NCBI GenBank assembly: GCA_022538095.1
Contig: JAKYXN010000043.1
Location: 1 to 45,046 of the forward strand
DNA from: Puniceicoccaceae bacterium K14
GTDB lineage: Bacteria; Verrucomicrobiota; Verrucomicrobiia; Opitutales; Opitutaceae
Reading direction: 5' to 3'
Length of the DNA: 45,046 nt
The notes below the pieces were generated by a model, which worked only from the letters and a program-made list of their open reading frames with translations, did no database searches and was not told the origin of the DNA. A program made the position numbers and the translations under genes. Shown here one piece after another: positions 16,778-25,678 of the stretch. Numbering within the stretch: position 1 is the stretch's first letter; the number at the start of each line of letters is the position of its first letter.

Positions 16778-16909
16778 ATGGAAAAAGGTGATGTATCCTT
16801 GTATGGGATACTTTTAATTTCATCGATGTTAGGTGTTTCTTGCTCAAAAGATCATACTGGGTCTTTGAATCAGAGGTATGGTCTAGGGCAAATCGTCTCT
16901 TATAAGTAG
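16778..16909 (+). CDS. Possible 43-aa lipoprotein
   Basis: An ATG at 16778 preceded by TTTGGGG opens a 43-codon frame ending TAG at 16907-16909. The product has a short charged start (MEKGDVS), a hydrophobic stretch (LYGILLISSMLGVSC) ending in a lipobox-like LGVSC, and a polar mature part of about 22 residues (CSKDHTGSLNQRYGLGQ). That is the layout of a small lipoprotein. The charge before the hydrophobic core is weak, and the mature part is very short. It may be a remnant of a longer gene, a toxin-like lysis lipopeptide, or chance. Confidence 0.35.
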   Translation: MEKGDVSLYGILLISSMLGVSCSKDHTGSLNQRYGLGQIVSYK

Positions 16910-16997
16910 CTGTCAGGCTTGTTTAAAATTGGCCAATATCGGACCTGCGACTAAGTTAGGCACGGAAATGGCTTATTAATAATTTAAATGACCAAAC

Positions 16998-17018
16998 GAA
17001 TGTTTATGAAAAACATTC
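16998..17018 (+). promoter_or_regulatory. Perfect inverted repeat upstream of nirB
   Basis: GAATGTTT (16998-17005) and AAACATTC (17011-17018) are perfectly palindromic around ATGAA. The centre lies about 38 bases before the nirB ATG. The symmetry suits a dimeric repressor or activator, or a short 5'-leader hairpin. The regulator is not identified; it does not match the FNR consensus. Confidence 0.5.
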
Positions 17019-17045
17019 ATCTTTAACCGAATATATTTTTCTTAG

Positions 17046-19559
17046 ATGAGCCAAGAGACGATAATTGTTGTGGGTAACGGCATGGTCGGCTGCAAATTTT
17101 GCGCGACCCTGGTGGAAAAAGATGCGGACAAGCGCTTCAAATTAATCACGTTCTGCGAGGAATCGCACCCGGCCTATGATCGCGTGCATTTATCTGAATA
17201 TTTTTCAGGCAAGACGGCGGAGGACCTTATGCTGCAACCGGAGTCTTGGTATGCGGAGAATGGGATTGAGCTTCACCTAGAAGACAAAGTGGTGTCGATC
17301 GACCGGGAAAAGAAGTCGGTTACCTCGGCAAAAGGCGTGGAACTGGTCTATGACAAATTGATTTTAGCGACCGGTTCTAGCCCATTTGTACCACCAGTTC
17401 CCGGAATCGAGAAGGAGGGCGTTTTTGTCTACCGTACGATTGAGGATCTAGAGGGCATGATGGATTATGCTAAGAAGGCGACCAAGGCTGCGGTGATTGG
17501 CGGCGGTCTCCTTGGACTTGAAGCAGCCAAGGCTTCTCAGGATTTGGGAATGGAGACGCATGTGATTGAGTTCATGTCTCGTTTGATGCCACGCCAGGTT
17601 GATGATGCGGGTGGTGAAATCTTAAAGGGTATTATTGAGGAGCGTGGCCTTTCGGTCCACTTGAACAAAGCCACGACTAACATAGCGGGAGACGGTAAAG
17701 TTGAAGCTATGGAGTTTAAGGATGGAAGTTCCTTGGGTGTCGACATGATCATTGTTTCGGCGGGGATTCGCCCGAGGGATGAATTAGCTCGCGAGTGTGG
17801 CTTGGAGGTTGGTCCTCGTGGCGGCGTTGTGGTCAACGACAATTTGCTTACCAGTGACCCTGACATCTTTGCCATTGGCGAAGTCGCGTTGTATAATAAT
17901 TTCATATACGGTTTAGTGGCTCCAGGCTATAAGATGGCTGATATCGTGGCGACTCAGCTTCTCGGAGGCGAAGGAGCCTTCCAAGGAGCAGACATGTCGA
18001 CAAAGCTAAAATTGATCGGTACCGATGTAGCGAGTTTTGGTAACATTGAGCCGAAGGAGGAGCACAAGGACATCGTTATTACGGACCCAGTTCGGGGCAT
18101 TTATAAGCGTTTGATTACAACCACAGATGGAAAACTGTTGCTCGGTGGTATTTTGATTGGCGATGCAGACGCTTATGGGAATTTGCTGCAAATGACGCTC
18201 AACGAGATGGAGTTGCCGGAAGACCCGATGGCTTTGATTTTGCCTGCTGGTTCAGGTGAAGCTCCGAGCTTCGGTCCGGGAAGTTTGCCGGATACGGCTC
18301 AGATTTGCTCGTGTGAAGACGTGAGTAAAGGATCTATCTGCGAAGCGATCGAAGGCGGCGCTCGCACAATACCGGAGTTGAAGAGTTGTACAAAAGCGGG
18401 TACCGGTTGTGGGGGGTGCGTTCCTTTATTAACCAACCTTCTGAATCATCAATTGGAAGAAATGGGTGAGGAAGTAAACACGGATCTTTGTGAACACTTT
18501 AGCCACACGCGTCAGGAGTTATATAGGATTGTACGCACCACAGGTATTGATAATTTCGATTCGCTTATAGAGGCTCATGGAAATGGCGGTCGTGGGTGCG
18601 AGATTTGTAAGCCAGCGGTTGGGTCTATCTTAGCAAGCGTTTACAACGACAAGGTTATTTCGCAGGGGAATCGCAAGCTTCAGGACACGAATGACCGCTT
18701 CTTGGCAAATATCCAAAAGAATGGCACGTACTCGGTTGTCCCTCGTGTTCCGGGTGGGGAAATTACAGCTGATAAGTTGATCACAATTGGTGAAGTATCC
18801 AAAGAATACGATTTGTACGTTAAGATCACCGGAGGTCAGCGTATCGATATGTTTGGGGCAAAGGTAAATGATTTGCCCAAAATCTGGGAGAAGTTGATCG
18901 CAGCTGGGTTTGAAAGTGGTCATGCGTATGGCAAAGCCTTGCGTACAATTAAGTCCTGTGTTGGGTCCACTTGGTGCCGTTTTGGTGTGCAAGACAGCAC
19001 GGGTATGGCGATCATGTTGGAAAATCGTTACAAGGGAATCCGGTCTCCGCATAAGCTTAAGTCTGCTGTGAGTGGCTGTACCCGGGAGTGTGCTGAAGCG
19101 CAGAGTAAGGACTTTGGTGTGATCGCTACAGAAAATGGATGGAATCTTTACCTGGGTGGCAATGGTGGCATGAAGCCACGTCATGCGGACCTTTTCGCGA
19201 CGGATTTAGATGATGATACATTGGTGGCGTATATAGATCGTTTCTTGATGTACTACATCAAGACTGCGGATAAGCTTACTCGAACATCTGTGTGGGTGGA
19301 CTCGCTTGAAGGCGGTATTGAGCACCTCAAGGATGTTATCATCAACGATTCGCTTGGTCTTTGCGAGGAATTGGACAAGCAAATGCAGCATCTTGTGGAT
19401 ACGTATCACTGCGAATGGAAAGATGCTGTCGAGGATCCTGAAAAGCTTAAGCGCTTTAAGCACTTTGGAAATTCTGAATCTACGGACCCAAATATCAAGT
19501 TTGTTAGAGAGCGTGACCAGATTCGCCCAGCGAATGAGGACGAATTAGCAACGGTTTAA
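17046..19559 (+). CDS. nirB: Nitrite reductase (NAD(P)H) large subunit NirB
   Basis: This is an 837-residue cytoplasmic enzyme that reduces nitrite to ammonium with NAD(P)H for assimilation or detoxification. Residues 5-300 are an FAD/NAD pyridine-nucleotide oxidoreductase (IIVVGNGMVGCKF, AVIGGGLLGLEAA, DIFAIGE; the usual GD of the last motif is GE). The BFD-type [2Fe-2S] ligands are C421, C423, C455 and C458 (ICSCED, GTGCGGC). A ferredoxin-like half (about 560-625) precedes the sirohaem/[4Fe-4S] site: CVGSTWC (C-x5-C) and SGCTRECAEA (C-x3-C) near residues 638-685. All key cysteines are present and the length is normal (about 830-850). nirD follows after 24 bases. The promoter region has a palindrome at 16998-17018. 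Confidence 0.97.
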   Translation: MSQETIIVVGNGMVGCKFCATLVEKDADKRFKLITFCEESHPAYDRVHLSEYFSGKTAEDLMLQPESWYAENGIELHLEDKVVSIDREKKSVTSAKGVELVYDKLILATGSSPFVPPVPGIEKEGVFVYRTIEDLEGMMDYAKKATKAAVIGGGLLGLEAAKASQDLGMETHVIEFMSRLMPRQVDDAGGEILKGIIEERGLSVHLNKATTNIAGDGKVEAMEFKDGSSLGVDMIIVSAGIRPRDELARECGLEVGPRGGVVVNDNLLTSDPDIFAIGEVALYNNFIYGLVAPGYKMADIVATQLLGGEGAFQGADMSTKLKLIGTDVASFGNIEPKEEHKDIVITDPVRGIYKRLITTTDGKLLLGGILIGDADAYGNLLQMTLNEMELPEDPMALILPAGSGEAPSFGPGSLPDTAQICSCEDVSKGSICEAIEGGARTIPELKSCTKAGTGCGGCVPLLTNLLNHQLEEMGEEVNTDLCEHFSHTRQELYRIVRTTGIDNFDSLIEAHGNGGRGCEICKPAVGSILASVYNDKVISQGNRKLQDTNDRFLANIQKNGTYSVVPRVPGGEITADKLITIGEVSKEYDLYVKITGGQRIDMFGAKVNDLPKIWEKLIAAGFESGHAYGKALRTIKSCVGSTWCRFGVQDSTGMAIMLENRYKGIRSPHKLKSAVSGCTRECAEAQSKDFGVIATENGWNLYLGGNGGMKPRHADLFATDLDDDTLVAYIDRFLMYYIKTADKLTRTSVWVDSLEGGIEHLKDVIINDSLGLCEELDKQMQHLVDTYHCEWKDAVEDPEKLKRFKHFGNSESTDPNIKFVRERDQIRPANEDELATV

Positions 19560-19583
19560 TTAATTTTAGAAAAAGGTTTTAGC

Positions 19584-19928
19584 ATGTCAGATATTGTAGA
19601 AAATGGAACGTGGCAAGAGATTGGACCTACGGATGATTTCGTAGTGGATCTCGGTGTGTGTGTACAAAATGGAGATGATCAAGTCGCAGTATTTCGCTTG
19701 GCAGAAGACGAGTGGTACGCGACCCAGAACCTTTGCCCACACCAAAAGCAAATGGTGCTATCTCGGGGGTTGACAGGTGACGTGAAGGGCGAGCCGAAAA
19801 TTACCTGTCCGCTGCACAAGCGTAGTTTTTCACTTCGTTCAGGCGAGTTTCTCGGTGAAGGAGAGATGGATTGCCTCAAGGTTTACGAGGTGAAATCCGA
19901 AGCGGGAAAAGTCTTTTTGAAACTTTAG
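19584..19928 (+). CDS. nirD: Nitrite reductase small subunit NirD (Rieske-like)
   Basis: This is a 114-residue partner of NirB with a Rieske-type fold. Both ligand pairs of a true Rieske centre are present: CPH (LCPHQKQ, about residue 50) and CPLHK (ITCPLHKRSFSLRSGEF, about residue 75). Many NirD proteins have lost these residues; here the Cys-x-His / Cys-x2-His set looks complete, so a [2Fe-2S] cluster is possible. The insert GLTGDVKGEPKITCP is typical of the NirD family. It lies 24 bases after nirB and ends just before a strong terminator, so nirBD form a two-gene operon. Confidence 0.95.
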   Translation: MSDIVENGTWQEIGPTDDFVVDLGVCVQNGDDQVAVFRLAEDEWYATQNLCPHQKQMVLSRGLTGDVKGEPKITCPLHKRSFSLRSGEFLGEGEMDCLKVYEVKSEAGKVFLKL

Positions 19929-19956
19929 TTTGTAGTTATAAGATAGTGATTCTAAG

Positions 19957-19985
19957 ACGGCCCTCTTGTGAGAGGGCCGTTTTTT
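19957..19985 (+). terminator. Rho-independent terminator of nirBD
   Basis: ACGGCCCTCT (19957-19966) and AGAGGGCCGT (19971-19980) form a perfect 10-bp stem with a TGTG tetraloop, followed by TTTTT. It lies 28 bases after the nirD stop. Confidence 0.95.
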
Positions 19986-20368
19986 GTATCGAACAATTGA
20001 GGCTAGGGCACCTTAGCGATTTCTCGGTTAGTCTTCTTCGCTGCTATTTGAGTGTCGTCTGTCGATTCAATGACCGTGGCGCTGTTTCATTCAACCCGAG
20101 GAAGGCCATCGCCATCTGTAAGAAGTGATAACGGTTTGTATCAGTATTATTAATGTGTTCAGTAGTAAGTGTTAGTAATTAAGTGATAGCACAGTTATGA
20201 CTTGATTTAGCCGTTGTTTGTTGGAAGGGTTTTAACTGTTGTGAAAACGGGTGAATTAAGATCCGCGATGCGGTCTTTGTGTAGTCAAGATTTCTTATGC
20301 TGCATGAAGGAAGCGAGGGTCTTTTTTCGAGTCGTTTATTTCTCTTTGTTCCCCTGCTAGCGTATTCG
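19986..20368. other. Region between the nirBD terminator and cas3
   Basis: About 380 bases with no gene I can support. It should hold the promoter of the cas operon. The frame of cas3 stays open back to 20297, but the extra 24 residues are not conserved-looking, so this part is treated as leader. Confidence 0.4.
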
Positions 20369-22732
20369 ATGACAGAGCCACCGATCTCCGAATTTTATGC
20401 CCACACCCGGACTTGCCCCGACGGCAAGCCGTTGGCAAAAAGCGAGTGGGAGCCGCTCTTCAGTCAAGATTGCGAAACATTAAATGGCGGTTTTTGCCAG
20501 AAATGCGCTGGTCTCGATCCCAAGCACGGACATCTAAATAAGGTTTCATATCTGGCAGGAAGGTTTGCCGAGGAAATGTTCAAGCCCGGCAGCACAGATG
20601 CGAAAGCCGCCAAAGAGTGGGGTAGACTCATCGGACTATGGCATGATCTGGGGAAGTTTGCGCCGAAGTGGCAGCAGTATTTGGAGCAAAAGGTGAACGA
20701 CTTGCATCAAGATGAGTGTATTGGAAAGGTAGATCACTCTACGGCGGGTGCGCAATGGGCGGTTAAGAAGCATCCGATGCTTGGCCACATTCTAGCATTT
20801 GGTATAGCTGGACATCATAGCGGGTTAGCGGATGCCAGTAGTGAATCTACGTGTTTAGAAAAACGTTTGAAAAAGGAGATTGAGGACTTGGGTCTTGTCC
20901 CGGAGTTCATCGCGAATTGCGGTGTTCCTCCTCTACCTAGCATTGTGCAAGAGACATTCCGAGATAAGTGTAATCCTAATCTTTCTCCTACTCTGTCTTT
21001 TTATACGCGTATTTTGTTTTCGTGTTTGGTTGATGCTGATTTTCTCGCAACGGAGTCGTTCATGAATCCGACGCAGGCTAAGGACCGTGTTGATGTGCCA
21101 GTATCATTGATTGGACGGTTAGATGAAGTTTTGAACGACCACATCGCTACGTTCGGTGAAGCCACGAGTGAAGTGAACAAGGCTCGTGTTAGTGTTTACA
21201 AGGAGTGCCTAGAGGCAGCGGAAAAGAGAGCTGGTTTGTTTACGCTTACAGTTCCGACGGGGGGGGGGAAGACTTTGTCTTCGTTGGCATTCGCTTTGAG
21301 ACATGCAATTCGGAACGGCCAACGACGAATCATCTATGTTATCCCGTTTACATCGATTATCGAACAAAATGCTGAAGTATTCTCGGATGTATTTGCAGAT
21401 TTGTCATCTGAGTTGGGAATACCCATTGTATTAGAGCATCATTCGAACCTGTCTCCGGAAAAAGAAACGACACAGTCTCGTTTGGCGTCGGAGAATTGGG
21501 ACGCTCCAATTATTGTTACGACTGCGGTTCAATTTTATGAGTCGCTTCATGCGGCTCGGACTTCAAGTTGCCGTAAGCTTCACAACATAGCTAACAGTGT
21601 TGTTATTTTGGATGAGGCACAGTGTTTGCCGCGCGATTATTTGCAGGTGTGTTTAGAGGACCTAAGGCAACTTTCGAGTGCCTATCATTCATCTGTCGTT
21701 CTATGCACGGCGACACAGCCAGCGATTGGTGAATCAGAAGAATTTCCTATTGGATTATCAGATACTCACGAAATTGTTTCTAAGCCATTAGAATTATTCG
21801 AAACCCTTCGACGCGTGAAAATCGTCAATCGTGGAGCACTTGAGGATAGAGTGTTAGCGGAAGAAATGGATTCTCATTTACAGTGTCTCTCAATTGTAAA
21901 TACGAAAAAACATGCTCGGGAATTGTTTTCTTTGCTGTCTTCGCCGGAGGAGGGTTTCCATCTTTCGACGTTAATGTGCCCTATGCATCGAAAGATGATT
22001 TTTAGTCAGGTTCGGGAGAGGTTGGATGAAGGACTGCCTGTCCGACTCGTGTCTACTCAATTAATTGAGGCTGGTGTGGATGTTGATTTCCCACGTGTTT
22101 TCCGTTCGATGGCAGGGATTGATTCGATTGCTCAAGCAGCAGGACGTTGTAATCGTAATGGTAAAATGGATGGACTGGGTGAGACGCACATCTTTGAGTC
22201 TGAGCATCAGCGTTCGGAAGCGTATTTTCGCGAGACAACGAATGTGGCTTCTCAAGTATTCGCATTGCAAAGTGATCCACTTTCCTTGGAGAGTGTGAAG
22301 CAGTACTTTCATCTTTATTATCACGAGCATCGGCCTGCAAAGGGGAAGCGATGGGATAGCAAAGAAATTATGGAAGATTCACGCTTGAATCAAAATCGTT
22401 CCCTTCCACTTGGATTTCAGTTTCGTCGAATCGCCGAAAAATTCCGACTAATTGAGAATGATCAAAAAGCGATTGTCATTCCATTTGATGATGAAGCCAA
22501 GAGGCTGATTGAAGATTTGAGGAATGAATCGATTCCGTTGCATCGTACTTTGTTGCGGGAATTACAATCCTATGTCGTTCAGCTTCGGACGAATGAGTTC
22601 ATTAAGAATGCATCACAATTCGAAGAGGTTCGAGAGGGAGAATTCCATATTTTGATATGTCCGGAAATTCATTATTCGTCGAAGTTCGGACTCAACTTTG
22701 AAACCACTAACCAGGGAGCACTAATTTACTGA
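20369..22732 (+). CDS. cas3: Type I-C CRISPR-associated helicase/nuclease Cas3
   Basis: This is a 787-residue protein starting at ATG 20369 (MTEPPISEFYAHT). The upstream in-frame extension to 20297 is hydrophobic and not typical. The HD nuclease domain comes first, with YAHT, WHDLGKFAPKWQQYL (HD about residues 92-93), VDHSTAGAQWA and AGHHSGLAD. The SF2 helicase follows, with Walker A VPTGGGKT (about 295-302), DEAQ (VILDEAQCLPRDY), a CTATQPA motif III, and QLIEAGVDVDFPRVFRSMAG and QAAGRCNRNG as the C-terminal motifs. It unwinds and degrades target DNA recruited by Cascade. The N-terminal region carries an unusual Cys cluster (CPDGK, QDCETLNGGFCQKCAG). The Walker A codons contain ten consecutive G (21259-21268). 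A 387-base gap separates it from cas5. Confidence 0.96.
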   Translation: MTEPPISEFYAHTRTCPDGKPLAKSEWEPLFSQDCETLNGGFCQKCAGLDPKHGHLNKVSYLAGRFAEEMFKPGSTDAKAAKEWGRLIGLWHDLGKFAPKWQQYLEQKVNDLHQDECIGKVDHSTAGAQWAVKKHPMLGHILAFGIAGHHSGLADASSESTCLEKRLKKEIEDLGLVPEFIANCGVPPLPSIVQETFRDKCNPNLSPTLSFYTRILFSCLVDADFLATESFMNPTQAKDRVDVPVSLIGRLDEVLNDHIATFGEATSEVNKARVSVYKECLEAAEKRAGLFTLTVPTGGGKTLSSLAFALRHAIRNGQRRIIYVIPFTSIIEQNAEVFSDVFADLSSELGIPIVLEHHSNLSPEKETTQSRLASENWDAPIIVTTAVQFYESLHAARTSSCRKLHNIANSVVILDEAQCLPRDYLQVCLEDLRQLSSAYHSSVVLCTATQPAIGESEEFPIGLSDTHEIVSKPLELFETLRRVKIVNRGALEDRVLAEEMDSHLQCLSIVNTKKHARELFSLLSSPEEGFHLSTLMCPMHRKMIFSQVRERLDEGLPVRLVSTQLIEAGVDVDFPRVFRSMAGIDSIAQAAGRCNRNGKMDGLGETHIFESEHQRSEAYFRETTNVASQVFALQSDPLSLESVKQYFHLYYHEHRPAKGKRWDSKEIMEDSRLNQNRSLPLGFQFRRIAEKFRLIENDQKAIVIPFDDEAKRLIEDLRNESIPLHRTLLRELQSYVVQLRTNEFIKNASQFEEVREGEFHILICPEIHYSSKFGLNFETTNQGALIY
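21259..21268 (+). repeat. Homopolymer of 10 G inside the cas3 Walker A codons
   Basis: The sequence AC followed by ten G and AAG encodes Thr-Gly-Gly-Gly-Lys of the Walker A loop. Long G runs are prone to slippage, and one base gained or lost would shift cas3 out of frame. Synonymous Gly codons (GGC, GGT, GGA) could have broken the run but do not. Confidence 0.85.
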
Positions 22733-23119
22733 AATATGCCCCTCCCGAAATCGAGAGGGGCTCAGTTTCAGACCGTATGCTTCTGTATAACTATTTCAAT
22801 CCGCACTCCGTCTTAGGGAGCGACATTCATCTGTGCTTTCTGTTCGGAGAGCGACAGCAAAGATATAATCCAATTATTAGTGAAGACGACATGATACAGA
22901 TTCCGCACCAGATTATCGCAGGATTGTTAGTGAAAGCTCCAAGTGAAATGACAGGAGTCCCTCCAAGGAAAGTTAACCACGGAAATTTCAACTTCGAAGG
23001 AAGAAGTCGCAAAATTCCAGTTGGAGTAGGCCAGCCCATGGGAGAATGTAGAGTGGTTTATTCTAGGCTTGTCAATATTGATTTATATATCTTTATGCTA
23101 TGTTTAACTGAAAGATAAA
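22733..23119. other. 387-base gap between cas3 and cas5 with no clear gene
   Basis: All other junctions from cas5 to cas4 are 3-33 bases or overlap, so this gap is exceptional. It begins with a hairpin (GCCCCTC 22738-22744 / GAGGGGC 22755-22761). It holds long open frames on both strands over the same bases (22777-23118 plus, 113 codons; 22827-23039 minus, 70 codons). The plus frame product (for example VNHGNFNFEGRSRKIPVGVG) and the minus product (FPWLTFLGGTPVISLGAFTN) both look unlike ordinary globular proteins. I cannot decide whether either is translated, or whether the segment is an inserted repeat or RNA element. Confidence 0.4.
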
Positions 23120-23851
23120 ATGTCCCACGGAATAAAACTCGAAATTTCAGGCGATTACGCCTTGTTCTCGCGACCGGAGATGAAGGTCGAACGTGTTTCT
23201 TATGACGTTATCACACCGTCTGCGGCTCGCGGCGTTTTGGAAGCGATTTACTGGAAGCCTCAGATTCGTTGGGTGATCGACAAGATTCATGTGATCAATC
23301 CGATTCGATTTACGAATATTCGCCGGAATGAGATTTCGTCAAAAATTCCGACCAAAGGGAAATCGGGAGTGAGTGCGGCTATGGCGAATGGGTCGGGCAA
23401 CCTCGGGATCGATGTTACTGAGCATCGGCAGCAACGTGCGTCGCTTCTTTTACGAGATGTTCGCTATGTAATCGAAGCTCATTTCGAAATACTAGAACGT
23501 CGGTTCGAACGAGATGGACCTGAGCTTTCGGAGAAGAGTGTCGCTGGGAAGCATTTGGATATGTTTAAGCGGCGTGCTCGGAAGGGACAGTGCTTCCAGC
23601 AGCCGTACTTTGGATGCCGGGAATTTCCAGTACGATTCGAATTGATAGAGAAAGGAACGGCCTTACCGGAACCGCATGAGTCTTTGATTGGTGAGCGAGA
23701 CCTTGGCTTCATGTTGCATGACATCGATTTCGTACAAGATCCGAAAACGAAGAAAGTGAAGTCGACGACACCGCGTTTCTATCGACCCCTTATGGAAAAT
23801 GGATTGATCGATGTCAGGCAATCATTGGAAGGAACCTCAATAGTCTCTTAG
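23120..23851 (+). CDS. cas5c: Type I-C Cas5 (Cas5d), crRNA-processing Cascade subunit
   Basis: This is a 243-residue RAMP protein. The opening ([60 protein letters not shown]) is diagnostic of the Cas5d/Cas5c subtype. In type I-C systems Cas5 replaces Cas6: it cleaves the repeat in pre-crRNA and caps the 5' handle. The absence of a cas6 gene here agrees. Later parts [36 protein letters not shown] and [10 protein letters not shown] also follow the family. Length is normal (about 220-240). The gene begins just after the odd 387-base gap and ends 3 bases before cas8c. Confidence 0.95.
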   Translation: MSHGIKLEISGDYALFSRPEMKVERVSYDVITPSAARGVLEAIYWKPQIRWVIDKIHVINPIRFTNIRRNEISSKIPTKGKSGVSAAMANGSGNLGIDVTEHRQQRASLLLRDVRYVIEAHFEILERRFERDGPELSEKSVAGKHLDMFKRRARKGQCFQQPYFGCREFPVRFELIEKGTALPEPHESLIGERDLGFMLHDIDFVQDPKTKKVKSTTPRFYRPLMENGLIDVRQSLEGTSIVS

Positions 23852-23854
23852 ATT

Positions 23855-25645
23855 ATGATACTACAATCATTGTATGAGCTCTATGAACGGCTTTCTATTG
23901 ACTCCGATTATGAAATCGTAGGGCCGGGCTTCTCTCCTCAAAAAATCTCTTTCAAAATTTGGTTACATCCAGATGGGACCTTACATATGCCATTGGATGC
24001 ACGAAAACCGAACGAGAAAGGAAAGATGTTGCCAGATCGTATTCGCGTACTAGGTGAATCGAAACCATCGGGGGCGGGAATCAATCCGTGTTTCTTATGG
24101 GATAATCAGACCTATTTGCTCGGGCTAAAACCTGACGGTCGTGATCAAGAATTTGCTCAAACGCGATTTGAGCATTTCCGTGACCGACATTTGGCGGTCG
24201 AAGCGGATATTGCTTCGAAAAAGTTTAGTGCCGTTTGTCGCTTTTTGGAAAATTGGTCTAGTTCGAGATTGGAAGAATTTCCAATTCTCAAGGAGGTGGG
24301 AACGGGCTTTGGTGTTTTCCAAATCGTTGGGGATACAATTCCTGTTCATGAATCAGAAGAGATCAGGAATTGGTGGTTAGATAACCTGCCACAGGGTAAG
24401 GATGAATTGGTGGGGCAATGTCTGTTGACAGGTGACACAGGGCCAATCGCTCGACTACATCCAAAGATAAAGGGAATTGCTGGGGCTCAATCGGCCGGAG
24501 CATCATTGGTGTCTTTTAATGAAACGGCTTACGAGTCTTACGGGAAGAGTCAGAGTTATAATAGTCCTGTTGGGGAGAACGCAGCGTTTCGTTATGGGAC
24601 GGCATTAAACGCGATGTTGAACGGGCGAATGTCCCATAAGCACCGTATGCGAATCGGGGACACAACATGTGTTTTCTGGACGGACCGTGAGAGCATTGTT
24701 GAAGATATCTTTGCTGAATTCGCAAATGATGGGTCGCATGCGATTGAAGAAGCACAAGATCCTGAAACACGTGCGAAGCTTGAGGCGTTTCTCAAAGCAC
24801 TGAGACATGGGCGAGAAGGCAATTCTGAAATTGGCTCAGATCCAGAGCAAACACGATTCTTTGTCTTGGGACTTGCTCCGAATGCGGCTCGGTTATCTGT
24901 GCGCTTCTTCTATCAGTCATCGCTTTCTGAATTGTTAGAGAATTTGAGGAAACACCGTAGCGATCTTGAAATCGTACGTGAATTTGAACAGCCCGTTGGC
25001 AAGAGACGGGCAGATTCGGATTTCCCCGCTTATTGGGAGTTTCTTCGCGAAACGGTGCGTCATGGTGACGACCCTTCACCTCTACTTGGAGGATCTATTC
25101 TACGTTCAATCTTGGAAGGCACATCGTATCCAGAATCTCTTTTTAATTCAATCGTTCGTCGTGTGCATGTCGAACGTTCAGTAAATTACATCAAAGCAGC
25201 AGCTATTAAAGCCGTGCTCGTTCGAAACCACACAAAATCCGTTACAACTATGCTCGATCTAGATAATAAAGATTCACCTTATCTTCTTGGTAGACTGTTT
25301 TCCGTGCTCGAAAAGATTCAAGAAGAAGGACATCGCGAACAAACTGGGCGAAGTCTGGATAAGACGATTCGAGAAACCTATTTCTCTACAGCTTGTTCAA
25401 CTCCGGCGGCAGTGTTTCCGCGAATCGAGAAATTGTCCACTCACCATCGGCGTCATTTGAGTCCTGGAAGAAAGGTGCAGTTTGATCGGATCATAGCAGA
25501 TATAAAATGGTATGAAGATCCTAATGTCGGAATGCAGAAATCTCATAACCTAGAGGAGCAAGGTCTATTTATCCTTGGCTATTATCATCAGCGAAAAGCC
25601 CTTTTTACTAAGACAGAGGCTGAGCCCGTTCCGGCGAACGTTTGA
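23855..25645 (+). CDS. cas8c: Type I-C large Cascade subunit Cas8c (Csd1)
   Basis: This is a 596-residue protein of the Csd1/Cas8c family, the PAM-recognising large subunit of type I-C Cascade. Recognisable family segments are LYELYERLS near the start, CFLWDNQTYLLGL, ARLHPKIKGIAGAQSAGASL, VSFNETAYESYGKSQSYN and SPVGENAAFRYGTALNAML (the most conserved block), then LGLAPNAARLSVRFFYQSSL and the C-terminal LGRLFSVLEKIQEE and LFILGYYHQR. The last part of Cas8c genes often also yields a separate Cas11-like product from an internal start; a candidate region is the final 120 codons. It follows cas5 by 3 bases and precedes cas7 by 33. Confidence 0.95.
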   Translation: MILQSLYELYERLSIDSDYEIVGPGFSPQKISFKIWLHPDGTLHMPLDARKPNEKGKMLPDRIRVLGESKPSGAGINPCFLWDNQTYLLGLKPDGRDQEFAQTRFEHFRDRHLAVEADIASKKFSAVCRFLENWSSSRLEEFPILKEVGTGFGVFQIVGDTIPVHESEEIRNWWLDNLPQGKDELVGQCLLTGDTGPIARLHPKIKGIAGAQSAGASLVSFNETAYESYGKSQSYNSPVGENAAFRYGTALNAMLNGRMSHKHRMRIGDTTCVFWTDRESIVEDIFAEFANDGSHAIEEAQDPETRAKLEAFLKALRHGREGNSEIGSDPEQTRFFVLGLAPNAARLSVRFFYQSSLSELLENLRKHRSDLEIVREFEQPVGKRRADSDFPAYWEFLRETVRHGDDPSPLLGGSILRSILEGTSYPESLFNSIVRRVHVERSVNYIKAAAIKAVLVRNHTKSVTTMLDLDNKDSPYLLGRLFSVLEKIQEEGHREQTGRSLDKTIRETYFSTACSTPAAVFPRIEKLSTHHRRHLSPGRKVQFDRIIADIKWYEDPNVGMQKSHNLEEQGLFILGYYHQRKALFTKTEAEPVPANV

Positions 25646-25678
25646 ACCAATCAACAACAATCAAAAAGATATAATATT

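Larger units (their letters stand above)
16637..17045. other. 409-base divergent region upstream of nirB
   Basis: This region lies between the AraC-type gene (minus) and nirB (plus). It contains a putative 43-codon lipoprotein frame at 16778-16909 and a perfect inverted repeat at 16998-17018, both listed separately. The rest is AT-rich (for example TTATTAATAATTTAAATG near 16973-16990) and suits a promoter for nirB. No RNA gene was seen. Confidence 0.4.

Noticed and set aside
20297-20368. Upstream extension of cas3 by 24 codons
   Set aside because: Hydrophobic and unlike Cas3; the family start YAHT lies shortly after the ATG at 20369.
22777-23118. 113-codon plus-strand frame and a 70-codon minus-strand frame between cas3 and cas5
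   Set aside because: Both cover the same bases and neither shows a known family; kept only as an unexplained region.
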